Shown here piece by piece: positions 11,501 through 20,378 of a DNA stretch of 64,000 nt. The first letter of the stretch is position 1, and every line of letters starts with the position of its first letter. The position numbers and the translations under genes are program-made. The stretch comes from Nicotiana tabacum (Eukaryota > Streptophyta > Magnoliopsida > Solanales > Solanaceae), in NCBI RefSeq assembly GCF_000715075.1, contig NC_134094.1, positions 82,723,120 through 82,787,119 on the forward strand. The letters are read 5' to 3'. The notes under the pieces were generated by a model that was not told the DNA's origin, made no database searches, and saw only the letters and a list, made by a program, of their open reading frames with translations.

Positions 11501-13430
11501 CGTTATTTCTGGGACTAAGAATACCCCTACGACTAACGGCAGAATTTGTGGACCCCACTTTTAATGCGTTGGCATCATGTAATTGGACCACGTGACAGTC
11601 CATTCATATGGGTAGAATATACCCACCTCTTTTCTGACCCGCCCCATTTATTTTAGTCCGACTTCATATCCTTTATCTCTCTTATTGAAGCAATGGAAAC
11701 CACTCCCTGAAATAAAAAAAAAAACATATGGGCAATCCATCTTTTCCTGCAACCTCTAAAACTTTTGATAAACTTTGCCCTCATTTACAACACCATCTCT
11801 CCTTGTTCACTTCCTCAAAGTCTCAAACCCATAATTTATCAAAAAATCTTCACTGCCAAATTAACACCATCTCTCCTTGTTCACTTCCTCAAAGTCTCAA
11901 TCCTAGAAACAATTTACCAAAAAATCTTACTGCCAATTTTTTTTTTTTTTTGACCGGCCTGTTTAGGGAAAGAAAAAGTACCCAAACCTCCTATAAAAGT
12001 ACACTGGCACTTGTGTGATGATGGATTCAACTACTGCAATAAGTTGATTTTGCGAGAGAGAGAGTAGAAAACCAACTTCTTAGCCCATGTAAGGGCTATG
12101 GATACTTCTAGAAATTTTGATTCCTGGCCTTACTATTTTCTGTGCTATTCTCAGATTATATGAGCTTAAATGGAGAAATGTGCAGGTCTTCTAGACGAAG
12201 AAATGGAAAAAAGAAGAAAAAGAATAAAGAGGGCCCTGGCTATAATAGAGTTGGGGTGGGTCAAATAATGGGGCGGGTAAATCTGAATATAAGGAATAAA
12301 ATAAGAAGCCATATGGTCCGATTACATGATGCCAGTGCATTAAAAGTGGGGTCCACAAATTTTGCCGTTAGTCGTAGGGGGTACTTTTAGTCCCAGAAAT
12401 AACGTTGTGTACAGTTTTGGACCAAAAGGTGGACGGAAGGTAAAAACAAACCATTTATCAGACGATAGGGGTATTTTTAGCCCTTTTCCGTACTCTATTT
12501 AACCTTGAATAAACTGATGTACTGGGTTCGAAGCCAACTAAATAGCTGTTCAATCACAAATTGAGTCTCATGCAAGAATAGTAATTAAACTCTTTCACCT
12601 AATGCTCAATTGCAGTTGTGTCGAAGAGTGTTTTGGTACTAGTCATTGATTTATAATCTTTCTGGTTGTCTCTTTTATGGTACACCTTATTTTCCTCATT
12701 GCTTTTCTTTCCAGTTTCACGTGGTTTTCTTGAAAGGGTTGCTAGGAAATGAGTTCTGAATTCTAGGCTGTTCATCAAGTAACAGAAAAGCTTCTCTCTG
12801 TGCAGATCTTTCGGTTCTGTAGATCTAAGTGTCACAAGAACTTTAAGATGAAGAGGAATCCACGTAAAGTAAAATGGACAAAAGCATATAGGCGGCTGCA
12901 TGGAAAGGACATGACTCAGGTAAACGGTGCCACTCTTTTTGTGATATGGTATATGCTCTGTGTTGAATTAAACTTCATTTACTTCTTTGGTTTTTTGTGA
13001 TACTGAAATTTCTTTTCCTGCTGCTAATTCCTAATTGAAGGACTCGACATTTGAATTCGAGAGGAAGCGTAATAGGCCGGAGAGATATGACAGGAATCTA
13101 ACTGAGAACACTTTGAAGGCCATCAAGAAAATTGATAAAATCAGAGTCGATAGGGAGGATAGACATATCGCAAAGAGGTTCCTTAGATTGTGCTTCATTA
13201 ATTTCCATCACTTTTTATTTGTCATATGCCTTTAGTTGCAATTAACATTAGTTGGCAAATCGGACAGGATGAAAGGAAAGAAAGCCAAGGAGCAGAGAGA
13301 AGCAGCGAAGGAGCTCGAGCAGAGCATTCACATGGTCAAAGCTCCGGCTGCGCTCAACAAAGAGCCATCTCTTACACTGCCAATCAAGGTTTCGCAAAAG
13401 CAGTCAGAGGAAACTCGCATGGAGGAATGA
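8520..13430 (+). CDS. RLP24: Probable ribosome biogenesis protein RLP24 (L24e-like), four coding exons
   Basis: Exons 8520-8600, 12806-12919, 13041-13177 and 13268-13430 join in frame to 164 residues plus stop, with GT-AG sites at every junction. The N-terminus [18 protein letters not shown] is the L24e signature. Cys6, Cys9, Cys32 and Cys36 form the C-x2-C / C-x3-C zinc ribbon. Exon 2 carries [15 protein letters not shown], and exon 3 the charged [17 protein letters not shown] characteristic of RLP24 rather than ribosomal protein L24. In yeast Rlp24 holds the L24 position in pre-60S particles, recruits the Drg1 AAA-ATPase, and is exchanged for L24 in the cytoplasm; the plant role is taken by homology. 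The C-terminal tail is Lys/Glu-rich, probably helical. The first coding intron is unusually long (8601-12805, 4,205 bp) and full of transposons; the other two are 121 and 90 bp. No coding damage is seen. Confidence 0.93.
8731..8895 (+). mobile_element. tRNA-derived SINE in RLP24 intron 1
   Basis: A pol III A box (tctagtggtaagagcgcg, near 8746) and B box (gggttcgacac, near 8793) lie about 45 bases apart, followed by a non-tRNA body and a T-rich end near 8890. This is the layout of a Solanaceae tRNA-derived SINE, not a working tRNA: the acceptor and anticodon arms do not pair. No convincing target duplication was found. Confidence 0.6.
8977..9341. mobile_element. MITE with GCATGTTTGG(T/C)CAAGC terminal inverted repeats
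   Basis: The left end agcatgtttgatcaagcatct and the right end (reverse complement aacatgtttggccaagcttct) are inverted copies of about 20 bases. The interior has many repeats of aaaagtactt/gaaaagtgctt and no coding potential. TTA/TAT trinucleotides flank both ends, which would suit a PIF/Harbinger-type 3-bp duplication, but the exact site is ambiguous. Confidence 0.6.
9799..9909 (-). mobile_element. 5'-truncated TS SINE with 16-bp target duplication
   Basis: On the minus strand this is the 3' part of the TS SINE family: the conserved 'gagggtctattgcaaacagc' region, then a stretch ending in TTG-type repeats. It is flanked by exact copies of catctagcctaacaac at 9783-9798 and 9910-9925, showing L1-type target-primed insertion. 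The tRNA-like head is missing. It lies in RLP24 intron 1. Confidence 0.75.
9926..11405. other. Remaining RLP24 intron 1 sequence, no gene seen
   Basis: Both strands were examined. Open frames here (for example minus strand 10990-11343 and 10523-10735) have no recognisable domain and no codon-like regularity. The stretch is intronic by its position between RLP24 exons 1 and 2. The stretch 9342-9782 before the TS SINE is likewise empty apart from a short GGT repeat near 9650. Confidence 0.5.
11415..12490. mobile_element. MULE-like element with ~180-bp inverted repeats and 9-bp target duplication
   Basis: The termini cggaaaagggc (11415) and gcccttttccg (to 12490) are exact inverted copies. Similarity extends for about 180 bases on each side (11415-11598 and 12313-12490), sharing words such as aacgttatttctgggacta and ctacgactaacggc. 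The flanks are tactctact (11406-11414) and tactctatt (12491-12499), a 9-bp duplication with one mismatch, the length typical of Mutator-like elements. The 700-bp interior has no transposase; it has a direct repeat of 'caccatctctccttgttcac' (near 11790 and 11867). It is therefore a non-autonomous copy inside RLP24 intron 1. Confidence 0.75.
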
Positions 13431-13589
13431 ACAATTCACTTCCTATATTCTATATTCTCAAACTAAAACATATAATGCATTCTCATTTCAGTATGTTTAA
13501 CTTTTTTATTACATATAACTGTCTTAATCTTGTATCCATAAAAAAAAGAAAACTGCCATAATCTTGTACTGCCTTGAAGTATTAGAAAA

Positions 13590-13905
13590 CTTCTCTGACT
13601 AGATACAGACACACACAGAGATTCTTGAATTTGGGTTGATCACAACTAGGATAGGTCGAAGGTTTGTCGGAAATAGTCTCTCTATCCTCTCCAGACCCCA
13701 CCTGTGTGATTACACTGGGTTTGTTGTTGTTACAACTAGGATAGGTCCATCTTCTCTGACTAGATACAGACACACAGAGACTCTTGAATTTGGGTTGATC
13801 ACAACTAGGATAGGCTGAGGGTTTGTTAGAAATAGTCTCTCTACCCTTCTCAGACCCCACCTGTGGGATTACAGAGTTTGTTGTGTTACAACTAGGATAG
13901 GTCCG
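13590..13905 (+). repeat. 161-bp tandem duplication containing truncated TS SINE copies
   Basis: Two units start at 13590 and 13751 with the same text (cttctctgactagatacaga). Each carries a 5'-truncated TS SINE (first copy 13658-13731) ending in TTG repeats. The SINE is flanked by acaactaggataggtc at 13642-13657 and 13732-13747, its target duplication; the flanks recur near 13800 and 13888 in the second unit. The simplest order is insertion first, then tandem duplication. The array lies 160 bases after the RLP24 stop, so it may fall in the 3' UTR or just beyond it. The repetitive minus-strand frame across it is an artefact of the duplication. Confidence 0.7.
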
Positions 13906-14797
13906 TCTTTTGATCCAAGTTCTCACGTTTTTTTTTTTATAGATGATACTTCTCATACTAATATCGGCTAGATGAATTTTTTAGATTCATTTACAGGTTT
14001 GGGGTACAATATCTATTTACTCATGAAATTAACATAAAAGATCTCCCTTACTTTTCGATTTTGTAATGGTTTGGCAACTTGTCGAGTGAGGATAGCAAAT
14101 TCTCACATATTATATTACTCAAGAAACAGAAATTTTTTCGCTCATGTTCTGTACCCCCAAGGAAAACTCAATTTTTTTTTTTCATAACAGCATTTATAAT
14201 CGATATCTTTTAATGCCGGATAAATGAAATAGCATATATCAAATTCTAAAACTTCAAATGTTGCATTATCCATGAAATACTCTAAATAACTTTAAAAATA
14301 TTGTACATACAACATTCAAAGTAATAAGACTTTCCCTCTCTTTTTACTTGGATGCAAGCCTATTAAACAATCATAAATCCTATGCTTTTGCTCGTTTACA
14401 AACTTACTATAAGAGGATAGGCAACGGAACAGAAGAACAATACAAGCACCTATGACAGAATAAAAGATCACACTACTAGTAATTTGTTGGGAGAAAAAGG
14501 GACCACTTTGTTGCTACTAGTTTCACTAATAATAAGCAGTTTGCACTCCACTAACTTTAGACTAATGGAGGTCGCATGTATCCATGAAATTAGTCACGGT
14601 GCGCAAGCTGACCTGGACACCACAATTTCTCCCAAAAAAAGGACTTTAGACTAATGGGAGTCAAAAAGTAGATTTTCATAATCATGGATTGTTTCTAGTT
14701 CTCATCATGAATGAAGCTCAATGATATTGAATCTATTGGTTACCATCTTGTCTGAAATCAGGCAAGTACAAATGACTTATTATTTTTAACAAGGTTC
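13906..14797. other. Intergenic, AT-rich, no gene seen
   Basis: No open frame with recognisable similarity lies on either strand. The sequence from about 14420 (acaatacaagcacctatgac) is repeated near 17960, so the downstream flank was part of the duplication that made the two small genes. Confidence 0.5.
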
Positions 14798-15367
14798 TTA
14801 GTTTGTCTTGACCATGGAATTATTGTCTTGGAGCATTCTGTTACCCTTCTCCTCTGTCATCAGAATCTCTTTCTTGTCTTTGTTTTGATCAAGAACTACT
14901 ATGTTGTTTTGTGGTGGTTTAGTTTCTACTATTGGCCTTGGCGGCTTCCTTGCAGTTGTGTTTATGCATCTTCTGCAAATCAAACAATACAAATGCCAAC
15001 AAATTCCAGAAGAAGTATCAATAAGAAATAACTCATAAATTTAAGGAAATGATAGAATCTTGCATGGCTGCATGCATGCCAGATAAAAATTTAACTTATA
15101 CACACTGATAATGTAAAGAACTTTTGCATCTTCTAAATTATCAAATCAGTGCTACTATATGCAGTTACATTTTGTTCTAAGTTACTTTAACTTGACAGTA
15201 TAAGAAGTTAAACTCAATAAGGATAAATGACTTGCACAATTACATGATGGGAAAGATAAAAGTAGGTAGTTGTTAGCTTACATGGCAATAGTTTTAAGCA
15301 GACAAGTTTTGGGGCTGGGAAATATTTCCATGATTTTGGGAACTAAGCGCCTAGACAAGAATGCCAT
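14798..15367 (-). CDS. Small two-exon gene, 86 aa, unknown family (copy 1)
   Basis: On the minus strand exon 1 is 15367-15282 (starting MAFLSRRLVPKIMEIFPSPK) and exon 2 is 14972-14798. They join after two bases of codon 29 with donor AT|GTAAGC and acceptor tttgcag. The 309-bp intron has the same position and phase in the paralogue at 18104-18782. The N-terminal 28 residues are basic and hydrophobic with no acidic cluster, possibly an organelle-targeting or membrane-associated segment; it is not a clear secretory signal. The middle is Pro/Lys/Arg-rich (RKPPRPIVETKPPQNN), and the C-terminal half is charged (NKDKKEILMTEEKGNR). I do not recognise the family. Two diverged copies keeping start, splice sites, frame and stop argue for a real protein. 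The start is the first ATG after a TATA box about 100 bases upstream. Confidence 0.72.
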
Positions 15368-15464
15368 TAGAAAAGAGTATGGATTAATTACTTGAGAATA
15401 TGAGATGAAGCTATAGCTAGTCTTAATTATTAGAATGTGCCCTGACTGAGGCAAGGAGATGTGG

Positions 15465-15473
15465 TATATAAAG
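15465..15473 (-). promoter_or_regulatory. TATA box of small gene copy 1
   Basis: On the minus strand the sequence is ttgctctttatataccaca, about 98 bases before the ATG. The same block, ttgctctttatata(c/t)cac, precedes the paralogue at the same distance, which is stronger support than the TATA sequence alone. Confidence 0.65.
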
Positions 15474-15480
15474 AGCAATC

Positions 15481-16330
15481 AGAGAATGAAATAATGTAGG
15501 CAACTCATGTTGACTTCAAAACTCAAAGAAGAATTTGACATTAGAATATCCGATTAAATTCGGATTCACATGGTTAAGTTTTACTATAAGGTAAAGCGCT
15601 TTCTATCAAATACGATTCTATATCCAAAACTTAAATTCGATACCTATTTTTAACGAAGAAAACCAGTGCTCCATCACGATCGTTGTTGGTAGAAAGACTT
15701 CAATTTAGTGAAAGATGACAAGTCTTCAGTTCACATTCTAAAGCATTGTTTTTTCTTCTTGTTTTTATATGCTTATGAATATTCTTGTTTTCACGATTCC
15801 TTATCCATCTATTGTCTTTTTTCTTTTTAAACTTTTCCAACTAATTTTGGTCAAGGCTACTTTTTTCACACATGGCTGGCTTATTGGAAGACAAGACAAA
15901 TGAGATTTTTTTTTTCAGAAAAAAGAGGACTTTGAATATGCAATGAGTTTAGTCAATTAATTATGGAAGATAAAATTAAAGGAATCTTGTGTTGGTTTTG
16001 CTCTAAATATAAGTTGTCTTTTTCCATATATAAAAAGGGATAAATAAATCAATCAAATTTGATTCATGAAGTGATTCTTTAGGAGTTAAATTTTTATTTG
16101 TCCATATTTCAGAAAAAAATAAATATTTCAGGATTTTTTGTGTTTAAATTTCCATTTCTATGACTTCATATTGTTTTATCCAAATTCTGTGTTATCATCT
16201 TAACAACTTTTTGCGTTGTCCAAACTGTAAAATTTTGTCTGTCGTTCTTTTTCCGTTACATGAATATCTAGTTTCCACACTCGACGAAGCAAGTTGTTTG
16301 GACTGAAATCCCTCCTTTGATTTAGTACTA
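15481..16330. other. Intergenic, no gene seen
   Basis: AT-rich sequence upstream of small gene copy 1. There are no recognisable coding segments on either strand and no repeat that I could delimit. Confidence 0.45.
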
Positions 16331-16577
16331 CTCCCTCCGTTTCAAAAAAATTGACACTATTTCTTTATTAGTCCGTTAAAAAAAAATTACCACATTTCAA
16401 TATTTCCTTAATAAAAAGTATTTATAACCACGCAATGCTCTAGCAGATTTAAGACCACAAATTTCAATAATTGATATGGCCTATTTAAGACCATATATCT
16501 CAAAATTAAAGTCTTTTCTTCTTTATTAAAGTTTGTGCAAAGACAAACTAGGACAATTTTTTTTAAAGCGGAGGGAG
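16331..16577. mobile_element. Stowaway-type MITE (247 bp)
   Basis: The ends ctccctccgtttcaaaaaaa and (reverse complement) ctccctccgctttaaaaaaa are the hallmark Stowaway inverted repeats. TA dinucleotides at both ends match the expected Tc1/mariner-type target duplication. There is no coding capacity. Confidence 0.85.
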
Positions 16578-16872
16578 TAATTATATACTCTATAATTGGT
16601 TGACGATGAAATATTTTTATTGCATCAACATTCAGCGGGAGATCTAGAAGGAGTTGTATCGATTCAATCGAACTCCTTGTTTTTTTATCGAACTATGTAA
16701 ATATTTGCAAAAAAGTGAAAATTAGTAAGATAATAACAAACCGGCTATATACCAATTTTATATTTTTAATTCGCTTTTTTCGACGTCACCGTCGTATATG
16801 CTATGTGAGTTCTTTTTGGTTTTTTTTTTTTCAATTTTAGCCCGTGCCAGAAACTATTTATATTCAGTAGCC

Positions 16873-16874
<2 letters not shown>

Positions 16875-16919
<45 letters not shown>
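16875..16919. repeat. (AT)n microsatellite
   Basis: An uninterrupted AT dinucleotide run of about 45 bases, likely polymorphic. Confidence 0.95.
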
Positions 16920-16920
<1 letters not shown>

Positions 16921-18103
16921 TTCATTGAAAGCGACTATACAATATTATTTTTTTTATCAGCATAGTACGCCTAATATACGTTTGTCTGTTCCTGCAACAT
17001 CCTACACCTAATGCATTTTTGTCCGTTGTTGCTGTTGGGTGACAACCTCAACTTGAATTTTATCTCTTCTCCTCCTTATGCTTCTAATTCTTCTATACCT
17101 CACCCTTGTTATTTTTGTTTTTAATTTCTTTTATATATACGTATATGAATCCTTTCTTTTCTTGTTATTATCTTGCTGCATCTTCCAATTGATTGAAAAT
17201 TTGTAAGTAAACTGAGCGTGAAACGTCTTTTTGCTAATAACAAGCTAATCTTCGTTCAAATAAGATTATTCCAAGTGCGGGATGTGTTATTCAAAGTAAT
17301 TATTTGTAGAATAAAATAAGACAAAAGCTAAAGCAACTAACGGCCAATTCTCTTTTATAACAACTATATTTTATAATAAATGCTAGCAATGAATTTCCTC
17401 CCAGCTTTCAACTTAAATTTAATAAGAATAAAATGAAGTGTGATCGATCTAAAATAATTTAATTGCGCCACATATTTTCTCCTATATATCAGTTGTATAA
17501 ACTCTAATCAGTTCCTATTCAATTTATGATGAAGGCCTCAAAGCCTGTTCGCATACGAAAGACTTTTCAATACCCGACGCTTATTATGCACATTTTCAAT
17601 TTCTTTTTAGATGTACATTTCCATTTTCTTTTTCAGATGCACGTTTCAAATTTAAATGCCAGTCGTCGCAAAAAGTAGCAGTAAGATTTCATTGCGATTT
17701 TCGCCATTACATGCATAAGGATATTCCGCCAAGGTTACTATATACCCTTTCAATGACATTACGAGGTTGAACTTTTAGATCAGTCAATGTGTTACAATTA
17801 ATATATGTCAGTAATCCATGCATTATAATCCGTATATTACAATTTCTGCATTACAGATCTTATATTACAACTTTTGCATTATTACGATCCATGCATTACA
17901 AACCCTATATTACAATCCCTAACATGATAACCAAAGGAAAATAGGAAACAAAAGGACAATACAAGCACCTACGACAGAATAAAATATCATACTACTCCTA
18001 AATTCTAATATGCTGCTACTGGTTTGATTAGTCTTTTAGCATTGTACTAGAGTAATAACTTTAGACTAAGTACGATTGACTTGTTAAGAAACAAGATTCC
18101 TAG
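16920..18103. other. Intergenic, with a short ATTACAA-rich segment
   Basis: No gene is seen. Between about 17790 and 17930 the words attacaat / gcattacaa / tatattacaa recur irregularly. The right end (from about 17960) is the duplicated downstream flank of the small gene pair. Confidence 0.45.
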
Positions 18104-18782
18104 CTAGTTTGATTTGACCGTGGAATTATCGTCTTGGAGCTTTCTCTTACTGTTCTCCTCTGTCATCAGAGTCTCTTTCTTGTCTTTGTAATTGTTGTTT
18201 TGTGGTGGTTTAGTTTTTACCGGTGGCCTTGGCGGTCTCCTTGTTGTATTAAGGCATCTTCTGCAAATCAAACACGAAAAATCCAACAAATTAATCAAGA
18301 AGAAACGTGAGCCAAAAGTAATTCATGAATTTAAATAAAGGAAATGCACAAATTTACTACTCTTCTGCTAGACGAAATAGCTTCCATTATAATTTGAGAT
18401 CATTCATACCCTTTCTGTTAACATATTGTCTCGTTACATCTTTACTTTTGATTTATGGTTTAAAATTGTCGTCTGTTAAACTTCAGTTTGGAACTCCTTA
18501 ATGATTAATATATGAGATGATTTTCTAACAGAAAGGTTATTATGAGTTATGACTCCAAAGTATAATGAAGGTAAATGAAGATATTTTATATAGTAGAGGA
18601 GTATTGTTACCCTTTTTCCTTTAAATAAAGATGATAAAATCTTGCATGTTGGCATGCATTTTTGAAAGAAAAAACTTAGGATGTTAGCTGTTAACTCACA
18701 TGGTTATTATCTTGAGTAAACACGGCTTGAAGCTGGGAAATATTACAATGGTTTTGGACACTAAGCTACACGAAAAAGCCAT
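18104..18782 (-). CDS. Small two-exon gene, 79 aa, unknown family (copy 2)
   Basis: On the minus strand exon 1 is 18782-18700 (MAFSCSLVSKTIVIFPSFKP) and exon 2 is 18260-18104. They join in the same phase as copy 1, with donor AT|GTGAGT and acceptor tttgcag. Shared features with copy 1 are the start MAF, a conserved IFPS, CLLK just before the intron, RC(I/L)NTT just after it, the PPRP-V-TKPPQNN block, KDKKE, LMTEE, LQD-NS and a C-terminal VK(T/S)N. It differs by short in-frame gaps and many substitutions, so the duplication is not recent. No targeting peptide, transmembrane segment or known domain is certain. The 439-bp intron is longer than copy 1's because it contains a MITE-like inverted repeat. 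The function is unknown, and both genes lie in the same orientation about 3.4 kb apart. Confidence 0.72.
18345..18625. mobile_element. MITE-like inverted repeat inside intron of small gene copy 2
   Basis: The left part (tttactactcttctgctaga ... cctttctgttaac) and the right part are imperfect inverted copies; the reverse complement of the right part reads aatactcctctactatataa ... cctttctgttag. The arms are about 80-90 bases and the interior is AT-rich with no coding potential. The intron of copy 1 lacks it. Confidence 0.5.
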
Positions 18783-18871
18783 TAGAAAGAGTTTCTGAAA
18801 TTGACTTAGAGAATTACTGAGAGGAAGCAGTAATCTTGTTATGGTGTTCTGCTCAAGGCATGAAGATTGTG

Positions 18872-18880
18872 ATATATAAA
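18872..18880 (-). promoter_or_regulatory. TATA box of small gene copy 2
   Basis: The minus strand reads ttgctctttatatatcaca, about 90 bases before the ATG and matching the copy 1 promoter block almost base for base. Confidence 0.65.
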
Positions 18881-19481
18881 GAGCAATATCTCACACTGTG
18901 TGATCAATGTATAGGGCAATCATTCACCACTAAAAAAGAAAAGAAAGAATTACTCCTAAAGAAAGACTTTACTTTTAGTGAAAGAGACATTAGTCTTTAG
19001 TGGCTTTCATTTTCGAAAGGCTTTAAATTTTGTACAGCTATAATGTATAGATTTCTTACGCCATCAAGATATAACAACAGGTAACATTTCATATAACTTG
19101 ACATGTAATGTTAAATCAAACTGATGGTATAAATTTTTTTACATTGTTTCGATATATATAACTTAAATTATTTGTCGACTACTTTCCCTTTGTTGTATTT
19201 ATTTATACGTCCACATACCACAATTAAGGATAAGCATGTTTCACGAATCTCCTATCCATTGGTTGCCTTTCTTTTCCTTTTTATATCTTCCAAATAATTT
19301 TGGTCCCATGCAGCTCTTTCCAGACATAGTGGCTTACAGGAAGACAAGAAATTGCGGCATTTGGTCAATTATGAGAAGGGATAAGGTTTCATGTTTAATT
19401 TGGCCAACCGTGCCATTTTTCTTTTCCTAAAAAAGGCACTAGTACTTGTTTTGTGACAATAGTGGGTTCGATTGTTGTAGC
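18881..19481. other. Upstream region of small gene copy 2, up to element A
   Basis: No gene is recognised. The last five bases (gtagc, 19477-19481) are the left copy of the target duplication of element A. Confidence 0.45.
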
Positions 19482-20250
19482 TGTATGGGCTAAAAATTGT
19501 ATTATAATTATATGTGGGCCAAGTTAACATTAAAAGAGCAAAGCTGTCACACGTCATCGATGCGCTTTCAACAGAGGACGAAGGCGAGGTCGAAGTGACT
19601 CGACAAAGGACGAAGACGAGGTCGAATTGACTCAGCAGAAGGACGAGGACGAGCACTTCCTTTAGCAAGGCAGTAACGACTAGTTTTAGAGATAAGACCT
19701 TATAGAGAATATTCTCAGGAATATTCCTCCCATTTGTACTATTAGAGTTTTTGTGGCCTATGTGCCCTTATAAATAGAATGAGAAAGAATGGTAGAGGGG
19801 ATTGGACACTCATTGTAAAAAAATAATACATTGACATTCTCTGAAGATTCTTGTTTTATCATTAACATACAAAATATACCTTTTCTTTAGATCGGTGTCA
19901 ATCCTTTCTCCCACGATCCAAGGAGGATCTGAATATTCTAAGGCTTAACATCATCCATCTTTGTCAGAGGGAATATCATAGAATCTTACCCCTTTCCGGG
20001 TGACTCACTTGTATTTATTTATATAAATGCCATTTATTATAATTTACTACTATTTAATGCTATTCTATTTGTTCTTTGGCTATTGAATATTGCTTTATTG
20101 TTGCTATTTATTGCTATTCGAACAGTACTCATGACATCTTGATACAAAATCCGTTAAACAATCTTTTGGATATTAATATTAGCTAAGAGTAACTCCATTC
20201 TATTAGAAAATTCAATTGTTTAAACCTATATCTAAATTTTGGGTCAAACA
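19482..20250 (+). repeat. 5' LTR of element A (769 bp)
   Basis: Collinear with 49213-49977. It contains repeated 'gacgaaggcgaggtcgaagt' / 'gacgaagacgaggtcgaatt' words in its left third and a TATA-like 'cttataaatagaatgagaaa' near 19770, the likely promoter. It ends gggtcaaaca. Confidence 0.88.
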
Positions 20251-20275
20251 GTTTGGCGCCATATGTGGGGATTTT
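20251..20275 (+). promoter_or_regulatory. Primer-binding-site region of element A
   Basis: gtttggcgccatatgtgggga directly follows the 5' LTR. TTTGGCGCC...TGTGGGGA is the usual start of Tat-lineage internal regions, where a tRNA 3' end primes minus-strand synthesis. The tRNA is not assigned. Confidence 0.6.
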
Positions 20276-20378
20276 CTCAATCAATTTTTTAGTTTCTATT
20301 AGATATACAACTCACGCGACTTGTTAATCTAACAAACCATAAAGTTTATCTATTCTCTTCGTGCGTACAAAAATTTTC

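Noticed and set aside
11728..12018. Open frames inside the MULE-like element as a transposase
   Set aside because: They are short, repeat-derived and lack any transposase motif.
13582..13956. Minus-strand frame with repeated peptide
   Set aside because: It arises from the 161-bp tandem duplication with SINE pieces.
19482..20250. Two independent solo LTRs instead of one element A
   Set aside because: Matching internal Tat domains in the right order, a PBS, and near-matching 5-bp flanks at both outer ends support one split element.
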